A stretch of 64,000 bases of DNA, taken from Flavobacterium anseongense (GTDB lineage Bacteria; Bacteroidota; Bacteroidia; Flavobacteriales; Flavobacteriaceae). Both the position numbers and the translations under genes were made by a program. Below are positions 9,435 to 19,275 of this stretch, piece after piece (within the stretch, counting starts at the first letter, position 1; every line of letters starts with the position of its first letter). Below the pieces are notes generated by a model. The model was given only the letters and a program-made list of their open reading frames with translations. It was not told where the DNA came from and searched no databases. The stretch spans positions 50,577-114,576 of the forward strand of contig NZ_JAKIHN010000010.1 of assembly GCF_021608185.1 (NCBI RefSeq), read 5' to 3'.

Positions 9435-11171
9435 CTAAAAATCAAATTTATAACTCGCGCCACCCATAATCTGCAATCCATACACCGGATAATTTAACCA
9501 TCTTTGGTAATCCTGATTGGCTAAATTGTTTCCTTTTAAGAAGAAGGTCATACGCTCGCTGAATTTATAACCAACATGCGCATTCAAATCGAAATAGCTT
9601 TTTAGTGTAATGTTTTCATCCGGAGGAAAAGGCAGCGTTACTGTAGCTTGTCTGAAAATATCTTTTCTTTCGCCTACAAAGAACAAACTTGTTCCTGCGT
9701 ACCATTTTGGTGTAATGTTAACATCAAGCGTTGTAGCCAATTTTATTGCTGGTAAATTCCATGCTTCTTTTTCAATATCGGTTGAATAACTGCTAAATGT
9801 TCCGTTGATTCCAAAAGAAACATTCTTGGAGAAATCAGCTTTTAATTCACCGAAGAAACTTACCGTTTTAACTTTGTCATAAACAACATCAAATGAATTT
9901 CCGAAAGTATAACCATCAGTATTTGCATTAAAATGATCGTAGATATTGCTTTTGAAAAGTGCTTTACCCTCTTCGTTTTTGTATGACCCACGAATGTTAT
10001 AGCTAATGCTGCTTGCCAACTTTCCTTTTAAACCGGCATAGATATCAAACTTTTGATCTGTTGGAGCAATTCCAAGTGTTGGCGAAACAAAGAAATTTTC
10101 CTGTACAAAATCATGATAGGAGTTTTGTTGTAATGTTCCTTCCAAACCTGCATAAAAAATCATCAAATCACCCACTATTTTATAGGCACCTGTAACCTGC
10201 GGATAAATAAAGAATTTGCTTTCTCCGGCTTCCTGCGCTGCGCTGTAGAAGAAACCAACTCCGGCATTTATTGTCAAATCATCTTTATGAATTTTTATGC
10301 TTGGCTGAAATCCAACATTGGTAAAACCATATTTTATGGAAGCTGTTTTGTTAAAATTCTGATCGAATGTACCGCTGATGTAATCTAATACAAAATCGGC
10401 TTTTATTTTTTGCTCCACAATATCAAATTCCAATGAAGGTTTTGCTACAAAACGATTTTCTGCCGAACCAAAAGCATCCCAAAAACGGCTGAATTTTAAT
10501 GTGCTTTCTTTAAGAACATTGCTCAATCCTAATCTTCCGCCAACATATAACGTATGATACGTTTGCCTTTCGTCAATGGTTTCTATCGTTGCATCAGACA
10601 ATAGACCAGGATAAATTCCGTACCAATTGTATACTTGATTTTTGTAACCCAAATCGGCATTCCATGACATTGATTTTGTTCTGCTTCCGTAGGTTAAATC
10701 CAAAGCCGTATTCATGAACTTATCATCCAAAGTCACCTCTTTTATTCCGCCCTGAGCCGAACTGTGACGCAGCATTCCACCAAAATAATCCGTATTGCTA
10801 ACGTTTTCCGTGATGAAAAGTTCGGCATTAACGGCACCATAATTTCCTGCTGCCAGCGTCATGTAATTACTGAATATTTTCTCTTCCGCACTTTTATCCA
10901 CATTTGCCGCTTTTCCTTTGGCCGGTGCAAAAGTCGAAGCTACCGGAAACGAAAAGATATTGTATTGAATGTTCTCTTTTTTAGAAGTTTCTTCATCGTC
11001 CAACGTTGGTGTTTCTTTTACTTTAAAAGCATCCGAAATTGAAGGCGTATAAGGTTTTACTACATTCACTACTTCGGTTCCAATGTTGTCGTCTTTCTTT
11101 TGTGCGGTTGTCTTTTGGAAACTTCCCAAAAACAAAAAGGCTGCTATAGTATATTGAAATGTCTTTTTCAT
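9435..11171 (-). CDS. TonB-dependent-receptor-like outer membrane beta-barrel protein
   Basis: This is a 578-aa exported protein with a signal peptide (about 1-23, cut after TTAQ) and alternating beta-strand sequence throughout. It ends in an aromatic-terminated strand (MGGASYKFDF), as outer membrane barrels do. The segment FFLKGNNLANQDYQRWLNYPVYG is typical of the last strands of TonB-dependent receptors. There is no plug domain or TonB box, and only a short linker (about 24-75) precedes the barrel. It is therefore a plugless relative, and a transport role is not certain. It follows the TPR gene by 6 bp, suggesting the two products work together at the envelope. Confidence 0.75.
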   Translation of the reverse strand: MKKTFQYTIAAFLFLGSFQKTTAQKKDDNIGTEVVNVVKPYTPSISDAFKVKETPTLDDEETSKKENIQYNIFSFPVASTFAPAKGKAANVDKSAEEKIFSNYMTLAAGNYGAVNAELFITENVSNTDYFGGMLRHSSAQGGIKEVTLDDKFMNTALDLTYGSRTKSMSWNADLGYKNQVYNWYGIYPGLLSDATIETIDERQTYHTLYVGGRLGLSNVLKESTLKFSRFWDAFGSAENRFVAKPSLEFDIVEQKIKADFVLDYISGTFDQNFNKTASIKYGFTNVGFQPSIKIHKDDLTINAGVGFFYSAAQEAGESKFFIYPQVTGAYKIVGDLMIFYAGLEGTLQQNSYHDFVQENFFVSPTLGIAPTDQKFDIYAGLKGKLASSISYNIRGSYKNEEGKALFKSNIYDHFNANTDGYTFGNSFDVVYDKVKTVSFFGELKADFSKNVSFGINGTFSSYSTDIEKEAWNLPAIKLATTLDVNITPKWYAGTSLFFVGERKDIFRQATVTLPFPPDENITLKSYFDLNAHVGYKFSERMTFFLKGNNLANQDYQRWLNYPVYGLQIMGGASYKFDF

Positions 11172-11177
11172 TTGATT

Positions 11178-14100
11178 TTAATTTTGGATAGAAGAATTTG
11201 TTTTAGCTGCTTCGCCTTTGACAATATTTAATTCGGTTTGCGCTTCAGCAACAACATCATCGAATTCTTTGAAATTTTTGATAACGCTGTCTAAAATAGA
11301 AGTAGCACTAAAATTGTCTTTCAACTGGTAATAGTTTTTCGCCATTACAATCAAACCTTTGGCTCCAAAATATTTATAACCCGAATAATCCCTGGCTAAT
11401 TTTTGAACTGTTTTATTGGAATCTTCATACTTGCCATCTTTATTTTTGAAATAAGCATCATAATACAATGCTTCCGCTGCTAATTCACCTTTGGCAATGG
11501 TCAACAATTTTGCGTAAGCTGTTCTCGCTTTTTGCTCGTCATTCACTTTTATCGCAGCGCGGGCAACAATAATCTGTGCATCACTTTTTATTTTGTTATC
11601 TGTTTTTGGATTTGCCAAAACCTTATCAGCATAAACAACTGCATTGGCGTAATCTTTTTGGTCGTAATACGCACGCATCAGATTGGCTTGCGCGAAAGTT
11701 ACGTTTTGTGGAAAATCAGCCTCAGTTTCTAGTCGTTGTAATACCGGAACCGCTTTCGCATAATCGTCTTTTTTCAAATGGATTTCAGCCAAACGCGCCA
11801 ACGATTGCTCGGTAAATTCGTTTCTTGGTTTGCTAATTACAAACTCATAATTCGGAACAGCGCTGGCTTCTTTTCCGTCAGTGTAAAGTGATTGTGCCAA
11901 ATAGAAGTTGGCTTTCAAAGCATGAATCCCGTTTGGAAATTGTTTAACATAACCACTTAAACTAGTAATAGCCTGCTTCGTATTGTTTTGCAGATATTGT
12001 TTTTCGGCTGATTCATAAGTATCGTTGTCCAAATCGGCATCAGACACTTCAACAAAATCTAATGTTTTTACCCAAGCCGCGTATTCATTCACTTTTCCGT
12101 TATCCATATAAATCAATCTCGCTGTCGAAACTGCTTCTAAAGCTTCAGGAGTTCTTGGATACTTAGCAGCCACTTCTTTGAACTTGGCAATAGCCGATTC
12201 ATCTTTTTGAGCGTTATAGTAAATCAATCCCTGACGTAGAATCGCTTTGGAAGCAAACGAACCATTTCTGAACTCGCTCAACAATTGGTCATAGGTTTTA
12301 ATCGCCAAATCGGTTTTATTTTCGGTAACATATGTATTTCCTAATTCGAACAAAGCATCATCGCGATATTGCGACGTTTTGAATTTTGCCAAAAACGAAT
12401 TGAAGTCATCAATTTTCTTATCGTTTTTACCCACAAATCCGTAGCTCAATGCTTTTTGGAAAGCAGCATAATCTGCGTCAATTCCTTTCATATCGATGGC
12501 TTTGTTATAGGCATCCATTGCCGGCCAATACTTAGCAGTAACAAATCGTGAATCACCTAATCGTAGATAAGCATCATTCAAACGAACTCTGTCATCTTTC
12601 GCTCCGTCAACATATTTTTGGAAATAATTTCCCGCCTGATCGTATTCCTTTTGCTTGAAATAAGCATAAGCAATATTGTAATTAATGTTCTTGTTTTCCG
12701 GAGTTGATTTGGCTTCAGCCGAACTTTCAAATTGTTTAAAGCTCAAAGTTGCATCGCTGAAATTATCTAAAACATATTCCGTTTCGCCTCTCCAAAAAGT
12801 AGCACGAGCCGTTATTTTTTCGTTTCGCGGATTGGCAATTGATTTCTTAAACATGCTCAAAGCTTCCTGATAATTTCCGTCAGTATACAATTCAATTCCT
12901 CTGTAGAACAACACTTTTTGATACGCTACTTTGTTTTCCGGAGTATTATTTTTTTCCAATAAAGTCAAAGCATCTTTATAATTCTTAGAAGTGATATAAG
13001 AGTTAATCAACAAAGTTTCGATTTCCGTTTTGCTTGGCGTATTTGGATATTTAGCTAAAAAAGCAGACAAAACATCCGGCACAGATTGGTAAGAGTTCCC
13101 GATTTCGTAGCTCAGTTTGGCATAATTCAAATTAGCATCTTCCTGAATTTTTTTGTCAAAATCCATTTCCGACGCACTTTTAAATGCGTTTAATGCCTGC
13201 TGTTTTTTATCGGTTTTGAAATAGCATTCACCCAAATGATAATACGCATTCTGCGCTACCGAATCTTTTCCGTCAATGATTTTGTTGAATTGCGAAATAG
13301 CATTTTCATAATCTTTTTGTTTGTAATACGTGTAACCCAATTGGTAAAAATCGGTGTTGTTCCACTTCCCTTTTTTGCCTTTGTATTCTTTTAAATAAGG
13401 CAAGGCTTTGTCGTATTGCTGCAGGTTGAAATAGCTTTCACCAATGATTTTATTCAATTCTGATTTCTCCGAAGCGTTTGATTTTGGCATCGCTGCAAGT
13501 CCGGCATCAATCGCTTTTTGAAAGTTGCCTTCCTTAAAAGCCATATCGGCTTTGAAATAAGATAGTTTATCAGAATACTTTTCTTCGCCTTCTACTTTTT
13601 CGAAATACTTATTAGCTTCCTGATAATTGTTTCCTTCATATTGCATGAAACCTAAGTAATAATTGGCCTGTGTTCCATATTCTTTGGAATTAACCACTTT
13701 ATTAAAGTAATCTGCAGCTGCTTTTTTATCGCCAGCGGTGAAATAAGCATAACCTTTTTGGAAGGTGAATTTTTCAGTTTGCTCGTAAGTCAATGCATTT
13801 TCATCGACTTTGTCAAAATATTGCAATGCCTGCGGAAACTTCCCCTGTTCAAAATAATATTGCGCTACTTCAATGTAGGCTTGATTTGTTTTAGAACTTG
13901 TTGGATAATCCGAGATGAATTTTTCAATAAGTTCATCCGCATTATTCTGATTCAGGTGAATAGCGCAAATCCCTATATAATAAGCGCAATCAGCCTGAAC
14001 ATCTTGCGAATTATCGTTTTGCTTTACCTTTTCGAATAAAATTTGAGCCGACTGATACTGCTTGTCCTTAAACAATTTAAGTGCGTTGTCAAATTCAGAC

Positions 14101-14192
14101 AGACTATTAGTGTAAATGGCAGATTGTTGTCCCGAAACTTGCGGAATTCCGGCCATAAAAAACACAAAAAATAACATTAAAACGTTGCGCAT
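11178..14192 (-). CDS. Large periplasmic tetratricopeptide repeat protein
   Basis: This is a 1004-aa protein with a signal peptide (about 1-21, ending VSGQ) and more than twenty TPR-like helical repeats over almost the full length. Examples are YFEQGKFPQALQYFDKVDE, YTYYKQKDYENAISQFNKI and LGNTYVTENKTDLAIKTYDQL. Such solenoids are protein-binding scaffolds. No catalytic domain is visible. It is the first gene of the TPR / outer membrane barrel / GreA-like block. A periplasmic or outer-membrane assembly role with the barrel is an inference from this adjacency. Confidence 0.8.
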   Translation of the reverse strand: MRNVLMLFFVFFMAGIPQVSGQQSAIYTNSLSEFDNALKLFKDKQYQSAQILFEKVKQNDNSQDVQADCAYYIGICAIHLNQNNADELIEKFISDYPTSSKTNQAYIEVAQYYFEQGKFPQALQYFDKVDENALTYEQTEKFTFQKGYAYFTAGDKKAAADYFNKVVNSKEYGTQANYYLGFMQYEGNNYQEANKYFEKVEGEEKYSDKLSYFKADMAFKEGNFQKAIDAGLAAMPKSNASEKSELNKIIGESYFNLQQYDKALPYLKEYKGKKGKWNNTDFYQLGYTYYKQKDYENAISQFNKIIDGKDSVAQNAYYHLGECYFKTDKKQQALNAFKSASEMDFDKKIQEDANLNYAKLSYEIGNSYQSVPDVLSAFLAKYPNTPSKTEIETLLINSYITSKNYKDALTLLEKNNTPENKVAYQKVLFYRGIELYTDGNYQEALSMFKKSIANPRNEKITARATFWRGETEYVLDNFSDATLSFKQFESSAEAKSTPENKNINYNIAYAYFKQKEYDQAGNYFQKYVDGAKDDRVRLNDAYLRLGDSRFVTAKYWPAMDAYNKAIDMKGIDADYAAFQKALSYGFVGKNDKKIDDFNSFLAKFKTSQYRDDALFELGNTYVTENKTDLAIKTYDQLLSEFRNGSFASKAILRQGLIYYNAQKDESAIAKFKEVAAKYPRTPEALEAVSTARLIYMDNGKVNEYAAWVKTLDFVEVSDADLDNDTYESAEKQYLQNNTKQAITSLSGYVKQFPNGIHALKANFYLAQSLYTDGKEASAVPNYEFVISKPRNEFTEQSLARLAEIHLKKDDYAKAVPVLQRLETEADFPQNVTFAQANLMRAYYDQKDYANAVVYADKVLANPKTDNKIKSDAQIIVARAAIKVNDEQKARTAYAKLLTIAKGELAAEALYYDAYFKNKDGKYEDSNKTVQKLARDYSGYKYFGAKGLIVMAKNYYQLKDNFSATSILDSVIKNFKEFDDVVAEAQTELNIVKGEAAKTNSSIQN

Positions 14193-14422
14193 AGTTTTTA
14201 TTTTAATTTATCAAAAATAGTATCCTCAACTCTATAACGTAAAAACCGCGCCATTTATTATAAACATTCTTTTAAACAATTTTAACAAATGAGTGTACGT
14301 TATGGGAATTAGGCTTTTAGGATTAAATTTTATCATTTTTTTAACTGCTTACTGAAATTGGATTTTGGATTTTGGAATTTGGAAATTTTATTTGTTACAT
14401 TTACCCAATAAACAAATAACCC

Positions 14423-15106
14423 ATGTCAGAAACTGTTTTATCTCTAAAAAATGTAACGATTTACCAGGAAAATAAAGTGATTTTATCACAAATAAATCTT
14501 GATGTTAAACAAGGTGAATTCCTTTATATTATTGGTAAAACCGGAACCGGAAAAAGTAGTTTTATGAAAACGCTCTATGGTGATTTGCCTTTGACTGTTG
14601 GTTCGGGAAACATTGTTGGCTATGATTTATTGAATTTGAAAGAAAATGAAATTCCGTTTTTGAGAAGAAAAATTGGGATTGTTTTTCAGGATTTTCAATT
14701 GTTACCGGACAGAAGCGTAAACGAAAATATGCTGTTTGTTTTAAAAGCAACCGGCTGGACAGACAAAACTGAAATGCAGGTCAAAATTGACGATGTGTTG
14801 CAACGCGTTGGTATGATTGGTTTGACGAATAAAATGCCACACCAACTTTCGGGCGGTGAACAACAAAGAGTGGCTATTGCCCGTGCTTTATTGAACGATC
14901 CCGAATTAATTTTGGCTGACGAACCAACCGGAAACCTTGACCCACAAACGAGCGCTGAAGTTTTAGGCGTTTTGAAAAAAATCAATGATAACGGAAAAAC
15001 AGTTATCATGGCAACTCACGATTATGCTGTGATTATGAAATTCCCGGCCAAAACATTGAAGTGCGAAGACAGCACTATTTTTGAAGTGGTTCAAAAAACG
15101 GTTTAA
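14423..15106 (+). CDS. ftsE: ABC transporter ATPase, FtsE type
   Basis: This 227-aa ABC ATPase has Walker A GKTGTGKSS (38-46), Q-loop VFQDFQLLPDRSV, signature LSGGEQQR (142-149), Walker B ILADEP (163-168) and the switch His in MATHDYAVI. The VFQDFQLLPDRSVNENM segment and the length are those of FtsE, which pairs with FtsX at the septum to control cell-wall hydrolases. No FtsX-like gene is in the window, which is common in flavobacteria. A LolD-type ATPase is the main alternative. Its 3' end overlaps the convergent glycan gene by 32 bp. Confidence 0.75.
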   Translation: MSETVLSLKNVTIYQENKVILSQINLDVKQGEFLYIIGKTGTGKSSFMKTLYGDLPLTVGSGNIVGYDLLNLKENEIPFLRRKIGIVFQDFQLLPDRSVNENMLFVLKATGWTDKTEMQVKIDDVLQRVGMIGLTNKMPHQLSGGEQQRVAIARALLNDPELILADEPTGNLDPQTSAEVLGVLKKINDNGKTVIMATHDYAVIMKFPAKTLKCEDSTIFEVVQKTV

Positions 15107-16334
15107 ATCGTTTTGTTTCCGATAAATATTTCACCAAAAGCACAATTACAAAAGGAAAAGTCACGAGGTGAAATCTATCGCCCTGACCGCATGAAATTCC
15201 GGATAAAATAATGATATACGAAATAAAGAAAGCTACAAAAAAAGTAGCTTTTTCTTTTTTATATCCTTTAAATAAAAATAAAGCTGACAGCAAAACTGCC
15301 AACACCGTAAAGATTCTGTTTTGCCATTTGGTAATGTTAAAAATGAGTTTTTTCCAAAAAGGAAAATCGGTTTTATTTTCGTAATTCTTTAAATCTTGGA
15401 TGCAGGCATTTCCGGTTTTAGAATTCTCTATCACATCCGAAAAATATGCTTTTATAAAGTTAGGAAAATTAGTTCTGATTTGATGCTTTAAATCTTCTAA
15501 TGCTGCTTTCTTTTGGTCTTTAAAATCCAAACTAAATAAATATTCTGCTCTTGGATTGTTGATTTGGTTGTATTCTTTTCCGTTTTTAAAACATTCGGCT
15601 TTGCTGCAAATGTAGTTGTGATAAGTTACGCCATCAATATAACTAATCGTAAAATCGCCGTATTGCACCTTCATTCCAACAACCTGAATAGTAATCATCA
15701 ACAAACTTCCATAAATGAAAATCATGCTTTTATGCTTGTAGTTTTTTAGAATTTCTTTGACAAAAAACAACAGCATAACAATCCCAAAAAACTTGGCGCT
15801 GGGTTTTATCAGCATGCTTGACAATAGCAATGACAACGACAACGACAAGTACCAAAACTGGCTTGTTTTATAATATTGAAACAATAAATAAAAAGCAAGA
15901 ACAGTAAAGAATACAAAGATGTTTTCAGTCAGTAAATGATAATTCAAAATGAGGTTTCCAAAAATTAAAAAAGGAATAATCGCAAACCAAAAAGCCACTT
16001 TTTCTTTGACAAAATTCTTGAGAATTTCAAATAAAATGATCGATGCTCCCAGCCAACAAAACACGTTTACAACAAAAATCCATTCAAAAATGCTTGCATC
16101 AGAACTGCCGAATAAATACGGAATTCCGGTAATAAACGCCATCAGCATCGGACGGTAATAATGACCGGTGAATTTCAGATATAGTTTTTGAGCCGATTCT
16201 AAATAGTTGGAGCAATCAGGATAAATCAAGGTTTGTTTGTCTAATTGCAGAAGGAAATTCAATAATTCCAAACAACACAAACCCACAAAAATGATAAGGA
16301 AATGGTATTTATATTTTAGCAAAAAAGATTTCAT
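15075..16334 (-). CDS. Polytopic membrane protein, GT-C glycosyltransferase-like
   Basis: This is a 419-aa protein with about ten membrane helices. An acidic residue in the first extracytoplasmic loop (IYPDCSNYLESAQKLY) and a late CGQGDRFHLVTFPFVIVLLV helix resemble the GT39/GT83-like GT-C fold, whose members transfer sugars from polyprenyl-phosphate donors on the periplasmic face. Sequence similarity is too weak for me to name a family. Its ATG overlaps the stop of the oxygenase gene as TAATG, so it is translationally coupled and ends a three-gene block. It could equally be a polymerase or ligase. Confidence 0.55.
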   Translation of the reverse strand: MKSFLLKYKYHFLIIFVGLCCLELLNFLLQLDKQTLIYPDCSNYLESAQKLYLKFTGHYYRPMLMAFITGIPYLFGSSDASIFEWIFVVNVFCWLGASIILFEILKNFVKEKVAFWFAIIPFLIFGNLILNYHLLTENIFVFFTVLAFYLLFQYYKTSQFWYLSLSLSLLLSSMLIKPSAKFFGIVMLLFFVKEILKNYKHKSMIFIYGSLLMITIQVVGMKVQYGDFTISYIDGVTYHNYICSKAECFKNGKEYNQINNPRAEYLFSLDFKDQKKAALEDLKHQIRTNFPNFIKAYFSDVIENSKTGNACIQDLKNYENKTDFPFWKKLIFNITKWQNRIFTVLAVLLSALFLFKGYKKEKATFFVAFFISYIIILSGISCGQGDRFHLVTFPFVIVLLVKYLSETKRFKPFFEPLQK

Positions 16335-17155
16335 TAAAGCTTATCTTTTTTATAAACATGTGGATTTTCCTTGATACCTTTTTTGAAAACTTTCCGCAAA
16401 GTCATTCGCAAAAAAGTGTCTACCTGCAAAACTAAATCGGAGAATTTATTCTCAGGCCGGCCTCGAAAAGAAGTTACATGAAATCGATCCGAATCACGCA
16501 ACGGCGATTCCGAAAAATAATAATTGGAAACACAGCGACGATAACCATCAAAAGCAACAGGAGAAACCGAATGCAGCGATTCATCATGTGTAGCCATCAC
16601 TGCCAATCTATTAAATTTACTGTGAATGGTGATTTGCTTATTTTTTAAACCATTTGGCCAAAGTTCTAAATTGCCACCATACTCTTCTTTCCAATCCGGC
16701 GTTACATAGTATAACAAATTCAACACACGCCATAAATTGCGGTCTTTGTCATGCGAATTGTCTAAATGTGGATTCAGAAACTGTTTGTTTCCCATCATCG
16801 AAATTCCACCAGCATATAAATGTTCATCCGCAATTGGATTCTCTATATCACAAATTTCGCCAACAATCTTAACAACTCTTTCATCCTGAAAAGCATAGAT
16901 TACTTCTTCTAAGAACGGATGATACAAATTCATTTGAGCCGCAACATACTTGTCTTCGCGCAGACTTTTCTTCAAAACCATTTGTTCTGATTTTGGAAAA
17001 ACATCGTGAATTTGCAACGCAATAGCATTAGGTAACAAATCATCCAGAAAAAAATAGCTAATGCCGGAATCTGAATTTTGAAATTCGGTTTTGAGCTTTT
17101 CTTTTTCAGAAACGAGTCTGTTTAAGATTAAATCGGCTATTTCTGTTCTGTTCAT
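16334..17155 (-). CDS. Fe(II)/2-oxoglutarate-dependent oxygenase (prolyl 4-hydroxylase-like)
   Basis: This is a 273-aa cytosolic protein with the facial triad HxD...H: His130 and Asp132 (NPHLDNSH) and His195 (SLHSVSP). Arg206 or Arg207 (GYRRCVS) sits at the distance expected for the 2-oxoglutarate-binding Arg. The double-stranded beta-helix segment GGNLELWPNG, found in P4H-like enzymes, is present. The substrate is unknown. The setting between glycosyltransferases suggests hydroxylation of a sugar, a lipid carrier or a cell-surface protein. It is coupled at both ends through one-base TAATG overlaps with its neighbours. Confidence 0.8.
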   Translation of the reverse strand: MNRTEIADLILNRLVSEKEKLKTEFQNSDSGISYFFLDDLLPNAIALQIHDVFPKSEQMVLKKSLREDKYVAAQMNLYHPFLEEVIYAFQDERVVKIVGEICDIENPIADEHLYAGGISMMGNKQFLNPHLDNSHDKDRNLWRVLNLLYYVTPDWKEEYGGNLELWPNGLKNKQITIHSKFNRLAVMATHDESLHSVSPVAFDGYRRCVSNYYFSESPLRDSDRFHVTSFRGRPENKFSDLVLQVDTFLRMTLRKVFKKGIKENPHVYKKDKL

Positions 17156-18273
17156 TAGTAGTATTCTATTTTTTCCTCAATTAGTTTTGCATTTTCTGTG
17201 TCGTTCAGCACTTTTAACAAAACCGCTTTTCTTTTATCATTTTGGGTGTATGGTTTGTCTTTTAAAAACTTAATCTTGTTTACAAATTCCATCTTACTTT
17301 CAGCAGTTTCGCATAGCGAAAGAAGATTGACATCGTCAACCATATTCTTATTTATCAGGCAAAATCTACTTTTAAATAATGAATTAATCACTTTTAATTT
17401 AGTTCCCGATTCCTGAAAAGACAACATCGTGTTTATGTGAGCATTTTCAAATAGTTCGCTTAAATGCGCAAAGCTTTGAATCTCGACAAACTTAACATTG
17501 GGAACATTCTTAATTTTGTTTTCAATAAGCTGTTTCCCATTTGAAGAAGCAATAATTAACTCATAATCAGGAATTTCTTTAAAAACTTCAATCAAAAACT
17601 GCGCAGCTCTTTTGTTATCTGCCAATCGCAAATCTCCGTGATAAAAAGCATATTTCCCATACTCTGATAGCTGACTATTGATTTCATTTCCATGAAAAAC
17701 AGGAACGTACATACAATTGACGCTTAGCTTTCTTGCTTCATCCAATTCATAACACGAAAGAGCAAAGGTAAAATCGAAATCGGCTATCGTTTTTTGGTAA
17801 CTCAAATACTTTTTGGCTACAAAATAATACAATATTTTTTTTACCAGACTAGTTTCACTCTTACTCATTCCCGAATAAAAGTTGGATTCAATATTATGCA
17901 GACGCAGGTATTTTTTATTATCCAATTTTGCCTTGCGCAATATCATTGTTGAGTGCAAACCTTCGAACAGAATCGGAGCATCATGCTTCCTGATATTTTC
18001 TATTAAATCTTTATCAAACCTGCAGATAACTGGCAATGGATACTTCGAAAAAACGAAAAAAGGATTCTTATTTTTTTTGTATAAATATACTTTTTCTGCT
18101 ATTGCTTTTAGTTCCTGAGAAACCTCACTTCTATCTTCATAATAACAATGCAGATAAATACTGAAACCCAAAGAATGTAATGCTTTTACTTTATAAAAAA
18201 CATCTATTACACCTCCAAAATCTGGAGGAAACGGATTCTCAAAACTAACGATATGAAGCTCTTTTTTTTGCAT
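17155..18273 (-). CDS. Glycosyltransferase, GT4/GT-B-like
   Basis: This 372-aa protein has a GT-B-like layout. The N-terminal start HIVSFENPFPPDFGGVIDVF resembles the nucleotide-sugar transferase entry strand and Gly-rich loop. A second Rossmann-like half follows from about residue 205 (KYAFYHGDLRLADNKRAAQF). The usual EGF/E-x7-E motif of GT4 is degenerate (MLSFQESGTKLKVINSLF). This still fits a donor-binding Glu but lowers certainty. It is the first gene of the coupled block 18273 to 15075, and the intergenic space to the divergent GT2 gene is only 75 bp. Confidence 0.65.
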   Translation of the reverse strand: MQKKELHIVSFENPFPPDFGGVIDVFYKVKALHSLGFSIYLHCYYEDRSEVSQELKAIAEKVYLYKKNKNPFFVFSKYPLPVICRFDKDLIENIRKHDAPILFEGLHSTMILRKAKLDNKKYLRLHNIESNFYSGMSKSETSLVKKILYYFVAKKYLSYQKTIADFDFTFALSCYELDEARKLSVNCMYVPVFHGNEINSQLSEYGKYAFYHGDLRLADNKRAAQFLIEVFKEIPDYELIIASSNGKQLIENKIKNVPNVKFVEIQSFAHLSELFENAHINTMLSFQESGTKLKVINSLFKSRFCLINKNMVDDVNLLSLCETAESKMEFVNKIKFLKDKPYTQNDKRKAVLLKVLNDTENAKLIEEKIEYY

Positions 18274-18348
18274 TGATGTTTACAAAAATACTATTTTCAA
18301 GAAACATAAAACCTTGTTTTAAGTATATTTGAGCATCAAAAAAATAAT

Positions 18349-19275
18349 ATGCCTCGCTTTTCAGTAATAATTCCGGTTTTTAACAAAGAAAAATTTGTTG
18401 CCAAAACAATAAAAAGTGTTTTGTCGCAGACTTTTACCGACTTTGAAATTATTATTTTAAATGACGGTTCGACGGATAAAAGTGAGCAGGAGATTCTATC
18501 AGTTACCAATGAAAGAATTCATTATTTTTTCAAACAAAATGAAGGTGTAGCCAAGGCAAGAAACTTCGGAATTGAAAAAGCAACAGGCGAATATCTTTGT
18601 TTTCTTGATGCCGATGATTATTGGTATGACAACTTTTTAGAAACGATGAATCAATACATTCAAAAGCTTCCGAATGAAAAAGTCTTTGCCAGCGCGATTG
18701 AAATTGAAACCGGTAAAAAGATAATTCGCGCACAATATTCTTTTCAGCAAAAAGGTGATTATGAAATTGTAAATTACTTTGAAGCCAGTCAAAAAGAAGC
18801 CGTTTTGTGGACATCTTCGGTCTGTATTCACAAAGAAGTTTTTGAAAAATGCGGCACTTTTGATGAGCAATTGAAAATTTCCGAAGACACTGATTTGTGG
18901 ATACGAATTGGTTTGCAGTATCAAGTGGTCTTTATTTGGTCCATTTTAGCACGCTATGTTTTTGATGAAAACAGCATTTCCAGAAACCTAAACTATATTT
19001 TCGAAGATGTCTTTTTTGAAAAATATGTTTTGGAAGAAAAGAAAAATCAGGCCTTAAAAAAGTATATGGATTTGAATCGGTTTTCGACTGTGATAAAACA
19101 TAAACTCAATGAAAATAATGAACAGGCACAGAAAATTTATGCTGAAATTGATTTGAAGAATCTAAACAGTAAGAAAAAAACACTGCTTCAATTGCCATCA
19201 ATTATGTTAAAAATACTTCTGAAGTTGAAAGTCTTTATGACAAATATTGGTTTAGGAAACTCCGTTTTTAGATAA
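18349..19275 (+). CDS. Glycosyltransferase family 2
   Basis: This 308-aa protein has the GT-A hallmark order: FSVIIPVFNKEKF at the start, NDGSTDKS (about 44-51), the DxD-type motif LDADDYW (about 89-95) and SEDTDLWIR (about 183-191), which carries the catalytic-base region. It would use a nucleotide-activated sugar to extend a lipid-linked glycan in the cytoplasm. It stands alone on the plus strand inside a mostly minus-strand locus. Its last 24 bp overlap the end of the convergent cupin gene. Confidence 0.85.
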   Translation: MPRFSVIIPVFNKEKFVAKTIKSVLSQTFTDFEIIILNDGSTDKSEQEILSVTNERIHYFFKQNEGVAKARNFGIEKATGEYLCFLDADDYWYDNFLETMNQYIQKLPNEKVFASAIEIETGKKIIRAQYSFQQKGDYEIVNYFEASQKEAVLWTSSVCIHKEVFEKCGTFDEQLKISEDTDLWIRIGLQYQVVFIWSILARYVFDENSISRNLNYIFEDVFFEKYVLEEKKNQALKKYMDLNRFSTVIKHKLNENNEQAQKIYAEIDLKNLNSKKKTLLQLPSIMLKILLKLKVFMTNIGLGNSVFR

